A stretch of 64,000 bases of DNA from Propionibacteriaceae bacterium. Its GTDB lineage: Bacteria > Actinomycetota > Actinomycetes > Propionibacteriales > Propionibacteriaceae. The notes beneath the pieces are model-generated. The model worked only from the letters and a program-made list of their open reading frames with translations. It ran no database searches and had not been told where the DNA came from. The stretch is from NCBI GenBank assembly GCA_031271975.1, contig JAISUR010000004.1, forward strand, positions 62,001 to 126,000. Reading direction: 5' to 3'. Positions within the stretch are counted from its first letter, which is position 1; the number at the start of each line of letters is the position of its first letter. Shown here piece after piece: positions 17,901 through 25,980 of the stretch. Position numbers and translations under genes: made by a program.

Positions 17901-18348
17901 GAACTTGGGGCAGATATTTGGCGTAGTAGCCGTCCAAGGCGTCCAAGCCCTGGGTGACCAGGGTTATCAAGCCTCCGGTGGAACCTTTGGTGTCGATTGG
18001 ACGGGCCAGGCGCGCTGTTGCGATGTCCATGCGCAACTGCGACTTGACGGCTGCCGATGTGCGGTGTCCCAACCAGGTGTTTGCCCAAGTCAGCAGGGCT
18101 TTCCCGGCGAATACCAGCGCCAATGGCGGCATCGCCCACAGCATGCCCCAACCGCCCGCGGCGACCACGGCCGGATCTGGCGAATCCCACCAGGAGTGGT
18201 AGAAGAGGAATGACACGGCGTAGGCGATCAGCCAGGCCTCGAACAGCGTCAACACGGCGCTGGCGGCGCCCACGCCCGTTTCTGCGATCAGGAACCCTCT
18301 GGTGGCGCGCGCGCGGCGCAGCAGATTCGAGTCCAACGGCCCTGGCAT
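14932..18348 (-). CDS. cydDC: Fused ABC exporter CydDC (cysteine/glutathione-type thiol export)
   Basis: A 1138-residue protein holding both halves of the CydDC exporter, which sends thiols across the membrane and is needed to assemble cytochrome bd oxidase. The CydD half has six membrane segments, Walker A GPSGAGKTTIL and Walker B LMILDEPTAGLD. After an Ala/Pro-rich linker (near residues 550-590) the CydC half follows, with Walker A GPSGVGKTTVA and Walker B LILDEPTEHLD. The fusion is common in actinobacteria. No cydAB genes lie next to it. It ends 34 bp from the ALDH-SDR start, and pxpBC starts 9 bp upstream on the same strand. Confidence 0.93.
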   Translation of the reverse strand: MPGPLDSNLLRRARATRGFLIAETGVGAASAVLTLFEAWLIAYAVSFLFYHSWWDSPDPAVVAAGGWGMLWAMPPLALVFAGKALLTWANTWLGHRTSAAVKSQLRMDIATARLARPIDTKGSTGGLITLVTQGLDALDGYYAKYLPQVLLAGIVPVVIGVAVLTADLTSAIILAITIPLIPVFMMLVGWTTQARTARRWAIQTRLAHHFADLVLGLPTLQVFGRAKAQAKGLLITETAHRKETLGTLRISFMSALVLELLSTLSVALVAVIVGFRVVAGDLDLQTALFVLILAPEAYLPVRQVGTHYHDSADGVAAAKAAFALIGDEDTATRPARERSATGVLSVSGLTHTYADADGPAVADFNLSISEGELVVLVGPSGAGKTTILNAIMGFIAPSQGTVLGPKPERTAFVGQNPGMVAGTVADNVRMGFPKATDTAVRAALDEAGAAEIPLDQQVGMDGEGVSAGERRRIATARALLRVTLGRAQLMILDEPTAGLDADSEATLLATLRRLGVAALVITHRPAVMELADRVVRLGPEPAAPAPEPPAANDHAGATSAAQGAPQPAAAPDEAAPPEADSDAPLMRRLFAQVPDSKRRLALALLLSFCATFAAVVLMGSSSWLLAFAATLPPIMFMNAPAVIVRASAIFRGIFRYSERLASHSVALRMQSALRMETYTSLAKTTLLGSRRGDLLTRVIADVTAVQDLIVRVWIPFSASSLVILASSAVVALISPGSALILLVSAILAGVVVPVLARKASEAADAAALPLRGKLADQVHELARTATDLVAYQADTAFLGEFASTDLELRRIEARATWVRGVAEGFQMLAAGAAVIGAILVGATQIPQLPGKFWTAVPLEFQSIFADPGVTHDWIHMDDVGYAYLALLALVPLALHESLNNLAHSAQTVTRARAALQRVEAVLDAPAVGSGDIPAALEESAAPRLRIVNLTAGWPGSEPVVAGLDMEIRAGERVALAGPSGVGKTTVAATVLGLIEPAAGEVELTGRPGYLAQDAHIFNTTVAENVRIGNRDASDADIAEALRRAGLGYLELDRMVGEAASALSGGEARRLALARLLVGQYQVLILDEPTEHLDVPTAAKLLDDIWATAADLPLLVITHDPEVVARCDRVVELDRRPVK

Positions 18349-18357
18349 GGCTGGAGT

Positions 18358-19872
18358 CTAGCCTGCGACGCTGTTGAACTTGACGCGAGTTCCCGGGGCG
18401 AGCTGCCCGGCGGCGTCTTGGGCGGCTGGCGTCAGCACGGCGATTACGGGATACCCGCCCGTGACGGGATGGTCGCGTCCGAAGACCACAGGCTGTCCGC
18501 CCGTTGGCACCTGGACCGCCCCAGGCAGCATTCCTTCGCTTTCCAATTCGCCGTTGATCAGGCGTGTCAGGGGCTCGCCGCGCAGCCGCAAGCCCACCCG
18601 GTTGGATTCGGCGGTGACCTCCCACTCCTGCGCCAGGAAGCTCGCCACGGCTTCGGGCGTGAACCAGTCGTCGCGGGGTCCCAACACCACATCCAGAGTG
18701 CTGGACCCCCTCCATTCGGCAACCGGGATGGTGGTAGAAGTGTCACCCCACATCGTCGCCAGCAAGTCGCCGGCGGTGACGGGCTTGGGGCCCAAGACGG
18801 CGAACGCGTCCCACGACAGCGAGCCCAGCAGCTTGGGGCCGGCGAAGCCACCCGCCACAGCGAGGTAGTTGCGGCACCCGCCCACGGGAAAGCCCAATTC
18901 CAACGCGTCGCCGTCAGCCAACCGCACGGGTTGTTTCGCGACTGGCCGGCGTTCCCCGGACACCAGCACGTGGGTCAGTCCGACTTGCGGCCCGGCGACG
19001 GCGGCCAGATGCTCGCCGACGGACTGGTAGAGCGCGTTGCCGAAGGTAATCTCCAAGGCGGGCGCGCCGACCGCGTTGCCCACCGCCGCGTTGGCGGCGT
19101 GCAAGCTGGCCAAGTCCATAGCGCCGGAGCGTGACACGCCCAACGCGAGCGCGTGGCGGCCGTCGTCCTGCAAGCTCGCTTGCAGCCCGGGCCGCAGCGC
19201 GCGCAGGCCATAGGCGTCCGACCAGGTTTTCGCCTGTGGTGTGGGTGGCTCAGGCGCCTCGGCCACCGCCTGGAAGCGTACGGTGTCGCCAGGCGCGAGC
19301 GTTGCCGGTTGGGGGCGGTCCGTGTCCCACATCGGCAGCGGCGAACGCCCGATGATCTGCCATCCCGCAGGGCTGATCCGTGGGTAGACGGCGCTGAATT
19401 GCCTTGCCAAGCCCACGGCCCCCGCTGGGACCGCGACGCGTGGGGATGCCAGGCGCGGGATGTTGGAGAAGATGGGATCGCCGCCGACGAGATAGGCGAA
19501 GCCCGGTTGGAAGCCGCTGAACGCCACCCGCCACGGACTTCCCGTGTGGCGTTCGATCACCTCCTCGGGATGGATGCCCAGCAGCGATGCGACGAATTGC
19601 AGATCCTCGCCGTCGTAGCAGACGGGGACCGTGGTCTCGGCTCCGGCTGACGCCGAGCGTTCGGTGGCGTCGAGTGCCGCGATCTTCTTGGCCAGACCAG
19701 GGTCGGGCGGCGAGTCGAAGGTGACCAGTACGGTCCGCGCGGCGGGCACGATCTCGCGCACCCCGGGCAGCTCGGCCTGGCTGATGGCGTCGTAGGCGGC
19801 AAGGGCGGCATCCAGCCCGGCCAACTCCACCAGCAGCGCGTCGGCGCCGAAGCGGAGGACCCGGACGTCCAT
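18358..19872 (-). CDS. pxpBC: 5-oxoprolinase subunits B and C, fused
   Basis: A 504-residue fusion of PxpB (KipI/allophanate hydrolase subunit 1 type, residues 1 to about 210, with FSGFQPGFAYLVGGDP) and PxpC (KipA type, from about 225, with LQDDGRHALALGVSRSGAMD and GGYPVIAVLT). With PxpA it opens 5-oxoproline to glutamate using ATP. Its ATG shares one base with the stop of pxpA (TGATG), so the two are co-translated. The fused B-C form occurs in several actinobacteria. Confidence 0.92.
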   Translation of the reverse strand: MDVRVLRFGADALLVELAGLDAALAAYDAISQAELPGVREIVPAARTVLVTFDSPPDPGLAKKIAALDATERSASAGAETTVPVCYDGEDLQFVASLLGIHPEEVIERHTGSPWRVAFSGFQPGFAYLVGGDPIFSNIPRLASPRVAVPAGAVGLARQFSAVYPRISPAGWQIIGRSPLPMWDTDRPQPATLAPGDTVRFQAVAEAPEPPTPQAKTWSDAYGLRALRPGLQASLQDDGRHALALGVSRSGAMDLASLHAANAAVGNAVGAPALEITFGNALYQSVGEHLAAVAGPQVGLTHVLVSGERRPVAKQPVRLADGDALELGFPVGGCRNYLAVAGGFAGPKLLGSLSWDAFAVLGPKPVTAGDLLATMWGDTSTTIPVAEWRGSSTLDVVLGPRDDWFTPEAVASFLAQEWEVTAESNRVGLRLRGEPLTRLINGELESEGMLPGAVQVPTGGQPVVFGRDHPVTGGYPVIAVLTPAAQDAAGQLAPGTRVKFNSVAG

Positions 19873-20627
19873 CAGAAGCCCGCGATTTCCACACCTGCGG
19901 CTTCGAGGCGCGCGCGGACGGCTTTGGCCAACGCCACCGCGCCCGGAGTGTCGCCGTGCACGCAGACCGAATCGGCATCCAGCTTCACCGTGGAACCGTC
20001 CACGGCTTCGATCTCTCCGGACGTGACCAGCCGCAGCACTCGTTCGGCGACGGCGTCCGGATCGTTGATGACGGCTCCGGGCAGCTTGCGCGACAACAGC
20101 GTGCCTTCCGGCGTGTAGCCCCGGTCGGCGAACGCCTCGCGGGCGACCCGCAGCCCGGCAGCTTCGGCGAGTTGGCCCGCCACGGACCCGGGCAGCGTGA
20201 GCAGCGCCAAGCTCGGATCGACTTGCTTGATCGCCGCGACGAGGTCTCCCGCCTGCCGCTCGTCGTGGATCACGAAGTTGTACAGCGCGCCGTGCGGCTT
20301 GACGTACGTGACGCGCCCGCCGGCGGCGGCGGCCAGTCCTTGCAACGCTCCAATCTGGTAGATGGTCTCCGGGATCAGGTCGGCGCTGGCGACGTCCATG
20401 TCGCGGCGTCCGAACCCCGCCAAGTCGCGATACCCCACATGCGCCCCGATGGCGACGCCATGCGCTACGGCTGCCTTCACCGTGGCCAGGATTCCGCGCG
20501 GATCACCGGCGTGGAATCCGCAAGCCACGTTCGCCGAAGACACCACCTCGACCATCGCGCCGTCGTCACCCATCCGCCAGGCGCCGAAACTCTCCCCAAT
20601 GTCGCTGTTCAGATCAATGCTGGGCAT
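19872..20627 (-). CDS. pxpA: 5-oxoprolinase subunit A (LamB/YcsF family)
   Basis: A 251-residue protein with the family hallmarks [13 protein letters not shown] (residues 5-17), [27 protein letters not shown] and [10 protein letters not shown]. It acts with the fused PxpBC encoded immediately downstream to detoxify and recycle 5-oxoproline, which forms spontaneously from glutamine and glutamate. Length is normal. Confidence 0.93.
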   Translation of the reverse strand: MPSIDLNSDIGESFGAWRMGDDGAMVEVVSSANVACGFHAGDPRGILATVKAAVAHGVAIGAHVGYRDLAGFGRRDMDVASADLIPETIYQIGALQGLAAAAGGRVTYVKPHGALYNFVIHDERQAGDLVAAIKQVDPSLALLTLPGSVAGQLAEAAGLRVAREAFADRGYTPEGTLLSRKLPGAVINDPDAVAERVLRLVTSGEIEAVDGSTVKLDADSVCVHGDTPGAVALAKAVRARLEAAGVEIAGF

Positions 20628-20680
20628 GCGTCCATGTTAGGGGCTGGGCAGGCCTGAGCCAGCCGTCATGGCGAACTTGA

Positions 20681-21514
20681 CTACAACTCCTCGTGTTCAT
20701 TGGGGCCTGCCAGGATCAGGCGCTGGTCGGGTTTGGCCAGGGCCGTGATGGCGGCCAGCTCTGCTGAACTCAGTTCGAAGTCGAAGATGTCCAGGTTGGC
20801 GGCTTGGCGCTCGGCGGTGGCGGCTTTGGGGATGGGGACCACGCCGGTTTGGGTTTGCCAGCGCAACACCACTTGGGCGCCGGTCTTGCCATGGGCTGCC
20901 GCGATCTGGGCGATTACCGGGTCTTCAGCCGCGGCGCCGCGCAGCAGGGGCGACCAAGCTTCGTTGCGGATGCCGTGGGCGGCGTCCCAGGCCACGTGGT
21001 CGACTTGCGGGAAGAAGGGGTGGCGTTCGATTTGGTTGACCGACGGCGTGACGCCTGTTGCCGCGACTATGCGCTCGACGTGTTCGGGCAAGAAGTTGCT
21101 CACGCCGACTGAGCGGATCAGGCCGCGTTCCTTGCAGGCGAGCAGGGCTTCCCAGGCTTGCACGTACTGGTCGCGCCCAGGATTCGGCCAGTGGATGAGC
21201 ACCAGATCGACGCAGTCCAGGCCCAGGCGCAGCGCCGACTCCTCCACCGCGGCGACTGCCAAGTCGTAGGCGTGGTAGCGGCCCGGTAGCTTGGTCGTGA
21301 CGATGACCTCGTCGCTCGGGACGCCCGATTTGCGCACCCCGGCGCCGACGGCGGCCTCATTGTCGTAGTTGAACGCCGAATCCAGCAGCCGGTAGCCCAT
21401 GGCGAGCGCGTTGGCGACGGCGGACACGGCCTGCTGGCCGCGCAGCTTGTAAGTGCCCAGGCCAATTTGGGGGAGTTGGAGCCCGTCGTTGAGTGTGAAA
21501 GTGGGTGCTGTCAT
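20681..21514 (-). CDS. Aldo/keto reductase
   Basis: A 277-residue NADPH-dependent carbonyl reductase of the 2,5-diketo-gluconate reductase-like branch. The catalytic tetrad is visible: LLDSAFNYDNE (Asp and Tyr), VTTKLPG (Lys) and LVLIHWPNPG (His). The SVGVSNFLPEHVE and WSPLLRGA segments fit the barrel. It lies between pxpA and the GntR regulator on the same strand (9 bp from the regulator), so it may be co-transcribed with that regulator. Confidence 0.9.
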   Translation of the reverse strand: MTAPTFTLNDGLQLPQIGLGTYKLRGQQAVSAVANALAMGYRLLDSAFNYDNEAAVGAGVRKSGVPSDEVIVTTKLPGRYHAYDLAVAAVEESALRLGLDCVDLVLIHWPNPGRDQYVQAWEALLACKERGLIRSVGVSNFLPEHVERIVAATGVTPSVNQIERHPFFPQVDHVAWDAAHGIRNEAWSPLLRGAAAEDPVIAQIAAAHGKTGAQVVLRWQTQTGVVPIPKAATAERQAANLDIFDFELSSAELAAITALAKPDQRLILAGPNEHEEL

Positions 21515-21523
21515 CTGCGTTCC

Positions 21524-22246
21524 TCAGTATTCGAAATGCAGTTTCACCTTATCGCCGCGGAACAGGACTTTCGTGTATTCGAAGACGCGGCCGTTGGCGG
21601 AGCGGTAGGCGTCGGTCAGCAGCAGCAGCGGGAAGCGCCGCTCAACTCCGAGCAGTTTCGCCTCGGCGGTGGTCGCCAGCGTGGATTCGAGGGTTTCCAC
21701 GACGTGGGCGCTCGACAGGCTGAAATCTTCGGCCAGCACGACGCAAAGCTGCTCCGATTCGAGGCGGCTGGGCTGCAATGTGGGGGCGAGCGCGGCCGGG
21801 ATGTAGCTCAGATGCAGCGAAATGGGATCGTCGTCGGCGCTGCGCAGCCGCTTCGCGAACAGCAGCGGCTCGCCGGTCGGCACGCCCAGCACTTTGCCCA
21901 GCGTCGCGTCGGCCGCGATCGTCTTGAATTCGAGCAGCTTCGTCGCCGTGGAATACCCCATCGATTCGAGTTGCTCGCGGATGCCTTGGTACGCCAGCGA
22001 CCGGGCCTCAATTTTCGGCTCCACCACGAACGTCCCCTTGCCCTGTACGCGGTGCAACAAACCGTCGTTGACAAGCTGCGTAACGACTGCGCGAGCCGTC
22101 ATCCGGGAGACCTCGAAACGCCGCGACAGCTCCAACTCGGAGGGGATCATGCCGTTGGAGCCATATTCGCCGCCGACGATCTCAGCTCGCAAAATCTCGT
22201 CAAGTTGCATGTACAGCGGCTTGGGGCTGTTCTTCTGCAGGACCAT
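21524..22246 (-). CDS. GntR-family transcriptional regulator with UTRA domain
   Basis: A 240-residue regulator. The N-terminal winged helix is clear (PLYMQLDEILRAEIVGGEYG, then IPSELELSRRFEVSRMTARAVV); from about residue 85 a UTRA ligand-binding domain follows. Members sense sugar phosphates or small acids. ATG 22246 is chosen because the longer frame runs into repeat DNA and would add an unusual N-terminus. The gene is divergent to the carbohydrate cluster starting at 22897 and is its most likely regulator. CATGTATAGGTGACC (22297-22311) and TCTTCTATACAAGTT (22862-22876) resemble the TATAC-centred sites of this subfamily, with low certainty. Confidence 0.88.
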   Translation of the reverse strand: MVLQKNSPKPLYMQLDEILRAEIVGGEYGSNGMIPSELELSRRFEVSRMTARAVVTQLVNDGLLHRVQGKGTFVVEPKIEARSLAYQGIREQLESMGYSTATKLLEFKTIAADATLGKVLGVPTGEPLLFAKRLRSADDDPISLHLSYIPAALAPTLQPSRLESEQLCVVLAEDFSLSSAHVVETLESTLATTAEAKLLGVERRFPLLLLTDAYRSANGRVFEYTKVLFRGDKVKLHFEY

Positions 22247-22320
22247 GTCGCTCACAATGCGAAGTGTACGCGCGCGTTGGCCGTAGGTGCCATCACATGT
22301 ATAGGTGACCACCCCTTCCC

Positions 22321-22433
22321 GTCATGCCGGGCTTGTTCCGGCATCTTGGGACGTAGTCCCATGCACTCCGCAGGGGTGCCCCTGCCGGGCCACACGGACT
22401 CCGTCCGAGATCCCGGAACAAGTCCGGGATGAC
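22321..22433. repeat. 113 bp five-hairpin element, copy A
   Basis: Both ends are hairpins: ATGCCGG-N7-CCGGCAT at the left and ATCCCGG-N7-CCGGGAT at the right, each flanked by GTC/GAC. Between them are three more: TGGGAC-GTA-GTCCCA, GGGGTGCCCC and CGGAC-TC-CGTCCG. The outer ends are inverted copies of each other. The element lies in the spacer between the GntR gene and the sugar cluster. It encodes no protein and resembles a REP/BIME or a small non-autonomous mobile element. Confidence 0.85.
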
Positions 22434-22467
22434 GTGAGAAGAGGCCCGCTCCGACACCACCCCTCCC

Positions 22468-22492
22468 CGTCATGCCGGACTCGTTCCGGCGT
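22468..22492. repeat. Short palindromic-element fragment
   Basis: GTCATGCCGG-N7-CCGGC, one terminal hairpin only, placed between copies A and B. The 30 bp spacer before it (from 22434) recurs almost unchanged after copy B (from 22661), showing that the array grew by duplication of a longer block. Confidence 0.7.
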
Positions 22493-22504
22493 TACCTCCT
22501 CCCC

Positions 22505-22660
22505 GTCATGCCGGGCCTGTTCCGGCATCTTGGGACGTAGTCCCATGCACTCCGCAGGGGTGCCCCTACCGGGCCACACGGACTCCGTCCGAGATCCCGG
22601 ACCCCACCCCACAAAGTTCTTCGATACTTTGCGGGGACCCCGGAACAAGTCCGGGATGAC
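22505..22660. repeat. 113 bp five-hairpin element, copy B, with 43 bp insertion
   Basis: This copy is the same as copy A except that about 43 extra bases interrupt the right terminal hairpin (about 22600-22640). The inserted piece can fold by itself (CAAAGT with ACTTTG, then GGGG) and is related to the middle of the element at 45700, so the family appears to be modular. Confidence 0.8.
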
Positions 22661-22695
22661 GTGAGAAGAGGCCCGCTCCGACACCACCCTTCCCC

Positions 22696-22808
22696 GTCAT
22701 GCCGGGCTTGTTCCGGCATCTTGGGACGTAGTCCCATGCACTCCGCAGGGGTGCCCCTACCGGGCCACACGGACTCCGTCCGAGATCCCAGAACTTGCCC
22801 GGGATGAC
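22696..22808. repeat. 113 bp five-hairpin element, copy C
   Basis: A full-length copy in the same orientation as copies A and B, with a few changes in the right terminal hairpin. It ends about 90 bp before the first gene of the sugar cluster. A weak promoter (TTGCCG-17-TAGTCT, 22836-22864) follows it. Confidence 0.85.
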
Positions 22809-22896
22809 GGTGCTGGGACTTCGCACCCAAACCTCTTGCCGCAACTCGCGGACCAAGCTAGTCTTCTATACAAGTTCGATCAACCCGGAGAGTTCA

Positions 22897-23334
22897 ATGA
22901 AGATCGCTTTCGGATGTGACCCTAACGCGGCGGAGCTTAAGGCGCACCTGCTGCGGTTTGCCGCGGGGCTGGGCCATGAGGTGGTTGACTACGGCAGCGC
23001 CGACGAAATCTATGCCAACGTCGCGATCGCGGTGGCGACCGATGTTGCGGCGCGGGTTTGCGACCGCGGCGTGCTGGTTTGCGGAACGGGCATCGGGGTC
23101 TGTATCGCGGCGAACAAGGTGCCCGGCGCCTTTGCCGCCAACATCCACGACGTATATCAAGCAGAGCGGGCGCAGCTTTCCAACAACGCCAACATCGTCA
23201 CCTTCGGGCAGCAGGTCATCGGGCCTGTGCTGGCCCAAGAGCTGCTGCGCAAGTATCTGTCCGTCACTTTCGATCCCAGTTCGCGCTCCGGCCCGAAAGT
23301 GGGCCGCATCTGCGAATATGAGGCTGCCCGATGA
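22897..23334 (+). CDS. RpiB/LacAB-family sugar-phosphate isomerase
   Basis: A 145-residue isomerase that interconverts aldose and ketose phosphates. It shows the family core VCGTGIGVCIAANK (active-site Cys and anion-binding loop), AANIHDVYQAERAQLSNNANI and the N-terminal CDPNAAELK. Relatives act on ribose 5-phosphate, galactose 6-phosphate, erythrulose 4-phosphate or sulfo-sugars, so the substrate is open. ATG 22897 is preferred to longer in-frame starts because a purine-rich GGAGAG lies upstream and the longer version begins in repeat DNA. The stop overlaps the transketolase start by 4 nt. Confidence 0.88.
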   Translation: MKIAFGCDPNAAELKAHLLRFAAGLGHEVVDYGSADEIYANVAIAVATDVAARVCDRGVLVCGTGIGVCIAANKVPGAFAANIHDVYQAERAQLSNNANIVTFGQQVIGPVLAQELLRKYLSVTFDPSSRSGPKVGRICEYEAAR

Positions 23335-24182
23335 CGCTCGCCCACACCATTCGCTTGCGCGCCGCACGGGCGCGGGCCAATGTGGTGCGCATGGTCCGCT
23401 CCTCAGGGGCCGGCCACCTGGGCGGGGCGCTGTCCTGTATCGACATCGTCGCGGCCATCTATTCCACAATGCGGGCTGATCCGGCCAATCCGGCCTGGCC
23501 CGAGCGGGACCGGTTCGTCCTGTCGGCGGGTCACAAGTGCATGGCGCAATACGCGGTGTTGGCCGACGCCGGATACTTCCCGCTGGAAGTGCTCGACACC
23601 TACGGCAAGCTGGGCTCCAAGATTCCCGGCCACCCCGACATGCACAAGCTGCCCGGCATTGAGGCCAACACGGGCGCGCTGGGACACGGCCTGGCGATCT
23701 GCGTCGGCATGGCCCTCGGCCTGCGCGGCACCCGAGCCAAGGTCTTCACGATTCTGGGCGACGGCGAATTGCCCGAGGGTTCCAACTGGGAGGCGTTCGC
23801 GGCGGCGGCGTTCCACCAAGTGGACAACCTCACGGCGTTCATCGACGTCAACGGCTTGCAGATTTCCGGGTCCACCGAAGATGTAATGGACATGGAGCCC
23901 ATCGACGCGAAACTGCGTTCGTTCGGGTGGGATGTGCGCTGCGTCGACGGCCACGACGTGGAGCAACTGATCGAGGTGCTGGCCGGCGTTCCCTTCACCG
24001 CGGGCAAACCGTCCGCCGTCATCGCGCGCACGGTCAAGTCCAAGGGGCTCAGTTTCGCCGAAGGTGATGTCAACTACCACTATTGGAAGCCCAAGGACGG
24101 CGAACTGGCCCAAGCGGAAGCAGAAACCCAAGTGGAGATCGACCGACTGGAACGGGGGTGCCATGCTCGGCGAGTCGCGTGA
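23331..24182 (+). CDS. Transketolase, N-terminal (TPP-binding) subunit
   Basis: A 283-residue half transketolase. It carries GHLGGALSCIDIVAAIY, SAGHKCMAQYAVL and the thiamine diphosphate motif GDGELPEGSNWEAF ending in the Asn of DVNGLQ. It moves a two-carbon ketol unit together with the C-terminal subunit encoded next. Split transketolases are typical of dedicated catabolic pathways rather than the housekeeping pentose phosphate enzyme. It overlaps both neighbours, so the three genes are co-translated. Confidence 0.92.
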   Translation: MTLAHTIRLRAARARANVVRMVRSSGAGHLGGALSCIDIVAAIYSTMRADPANPAWPERDRFVLSAGHKCMAQYAVLADAGYFPLEVLDTYGKLGSKIPGHPDMHKLPGIEANTGALGHGLAICVGMALGLRGTRAKVFTILGDGELPEGSNWEAFAAAAFHQVDNLTAFIDVNGLQISGSTEDVMDMEPIDAKLRSFGWDVRCVDGHDVEQLIEVLAGVPFTAGKPSAVIARTVKSKGLSFAEGDVNYHYWKPKDGELAQAEAETQVEIDRLERGCHARRVA

Positions 24183-25086
24183 CCCCCGCAAAGTGTTCGG
24201 CGCCGCCGTGACGGCCATCGCCAACACCGACGAGCGCGTGGTCATTTTGTCGGCGGACTCCGGCAAGAGTTCTGGCTTCACACAGTTCGCCGCCGACCAC
24301 CCGGACCGCTATTTCGAGTTGGGCATCATGGAGCAGGGCGTCACCGGTGTCGCGGCGGGCCTGGCCACCACGGGCAAGATCCCGGTGTTTTGCGCCATCG
24401 CCCCATTCACCACCGCCCGCCCGTTCGAGATGGTCCGCAACGATGTCGGCTATATGCGCCAGAACGTCAAAATCGTCGGCCGCAACTCCGGCATCTCATA
24501 TTCCGACCTGGGCGCCACGCACCATTCGCTGGAGGATTTCGCCATCATGCGGATGATCCCGGGCATGACCGTCATCGCGCCGCAGGATCCAAGCGAGATC
24601 GAGGCTGCGGCCCGGGCGATGCTGCAGCACGACGGCCCGGTGTATTTGCGCATTGGCAACGATCCGATCCCGGAGATCTTCGAGCCGGGCCCGTTCGCCA
24701 TCGGCAAGGCGCGGGTCGCCCGCGAAGGCAGCGATGTGACGCTGGTGTCCACAGGCAATCTGACGGCTCCCGCGTTGGAAGCCGCCGCGATGGCTGGGGA
24801 AAACGGGGTCAGCGTGGAAGTGTTGGCCATGCCTACTGTCTGGCCGCTGGACGCGGCCGCGCTGCTGACGTCCGCGGCCAAGACCGGCCGCGTTGTGACC
24901 GTCGAAGAACACTACGTGATCGGCGGTTTGGGAACGATTGTCCAGGAAACCCTTTCCGGGCAAGCAGTTCCCGTGATGAAGTTGGGTATACCCCACGAGT
25001 ACGCCACTTCTGGGCCCTATTTGGAAGTGTTGGCGCACTACGGGTTGGATGCGAGAGGAATTGCGACAGTGGTGTCGGGCGGCTGA
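24163..25086 (+). CDS. Transketolase, C-terminal (pyrimidine-binding) subunit
   Basis: A 307-residue partner of the preceding subunit. It has the catalytic Glu in ELGIMEQGVTGVAAGLA, the DLGATHHSLEDFA segment and a C-terminal domain with VTVEEHYVIGGLG. ATG 24163 lies 20 nt inside the upstream gene, after GGGGGTG; a longer frame to 24064 would only repeat that gene in another frame. Together the two subunits equal a full transketolase. Confidence 0.92.
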   Translation: MLGESRDPRKVFGAAVTAIANTDERVVILSADSGKSSGFTQFAADHPDRYFELGIMEQGVTGVAAGLATTGKIPVFCAIAPFTTARPFEMVRNDVGYMRQNVKIVGRNSGISYSDLGATHHSLEDFAIMRMIPGMTVIAPQDPSEIEAAARAMLQHDGPVYLRIGNDPIPEIFEPGPFAIGKARVAREGSDVTLVSTGNLTAPALEAAAMAGENGVSVEVLAMPTVWPLDAAALLTSAAKTGRVVTVEEHYVIGGLGTIVQETLSGQAVPVMKLGIPHEYATSGPYLEVLAHYGLDARGIATVVSGG

Positions 25087-25182
25087 GCCCGGCGAAGGGC
25101 CTGTCCCGGTGGCAACGTCGCCGCGCGGGACGTCAAGGCTCAACGAACTTGATGATCAACGGCATACAAAGGAGTAGCTGAA

Positions 25183-25902
25183 ATGGTTGATCTTTCTAAA
25201 TTGGATATGTGGGCGCTCGGCAAGTGTTTCGACCATTCCGTACTGCCGAAGCAGACCACCGAGGACGACATCCGGGCAGGCTGCCGGGAGGCCGTCAAGT
25301 ACAACTGCGCGGCGTTCTATTCGGCCAGCCCCTACTGGACGCCTGTTGTCGTCGAGGAATTGGCGGGCACCGACGTGCTCCCGGCCACCGGCATCGGTTT
25401 CCCGTTCGGCGTGCAGCCGGGGAAAGTCAAGGCCCTGGAGACCGAAATGGCGGTCGCCGCCGGATGCAAAGCAGTGGACACCGTCATCAACCAAGGCGCC
25501 CTCAAGTCGCGCCGGCTGGCGGAGTTCAAGCAGGACCTGGCCGACTACAAGGCCGCCGCGGGTGACGCGCTCACCAAGGTGATCCTGGACACCTGCTATC
25601 TCACCGACGAAGAGATCGTGATCGCCTGCGAGACGATCGCAGAAATCGGCGCTGACTACGCCAAAACGTCGACGGGGCAGTTCGAGGGCCCGACGATGGA
25701 GCAGTTCTTGCTGATGAAGCAGACTCTGGCGGGCACGCCGGTGAAGCTGAAAGTCGCCGGAGTGAAATTCCCGCGCCCCCAAAACGCCTACGCGTTCCTG
25801 TTGGCCGGAGCCGACCTCATCGGCACCCGGGCGGCCGTGCAGATCATCGAAGCACTCGACCAGATGCGCGACATCGGCCTCGTGCCGGCGTATCAGCCCT
25901 AG
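25183..25902 (+). CDS. DeoC-like (deoxyribose-phosphate aldolase family) aldolase
   Basis: A 239-residue class I aldolase barrel. The Schiff-base lysine is in ADYAKTSTGQF, and a second conserved Lys follows in VKLKVAGVKF. The early CFDHSVL matches the family CxDHT segment. Classical DeoC splits deoxyribose 5-phosphate to acetaldehyde and glyceraldehyde 3-phosphate. The changes around the second lysine (AGVKF instead of AGGVR) make another phosphorylated substrate possible. AAGGAG precedes ATG 25183. Confidence 0.85.
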   Translation: MVDLSKLDMWALGKCFDHSVLPKQTTEDDIRAGCREAVKYNCAAFYSASPYWTPVVVEELAGTDVLPATGIGFPFGVQPGKVKALETEMAVAAGCKAVDTVINQGALKSRRLAEFKQDLADYKAAAGDALTKVILDTCYLTDEEIVIACETIAEIGADYAKTSTGQFEGPTMEQFLLMKQTLAGTPVKLKVAGVKFPRPQNAYAFLLAGADLIGTRAAVQIIEALDQMRDIGLVPAYQP

Positions 25903-25980
25903 GGAGGCGACGGTCGCGGGCGCCAATCGCGGCATCCGTGGCCAGGACCCACCCCCACGGGCGGCACGGAAGGAACCGCG

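Noticed and set aside
22321..22808. CRISPR array or tRNA cluster suggested by repeated hairpins
   Set aside because: Units are 113 bp palindromic elements with similar, not unique, spacers. No tRNA cloverleaf and no cas genes are present.
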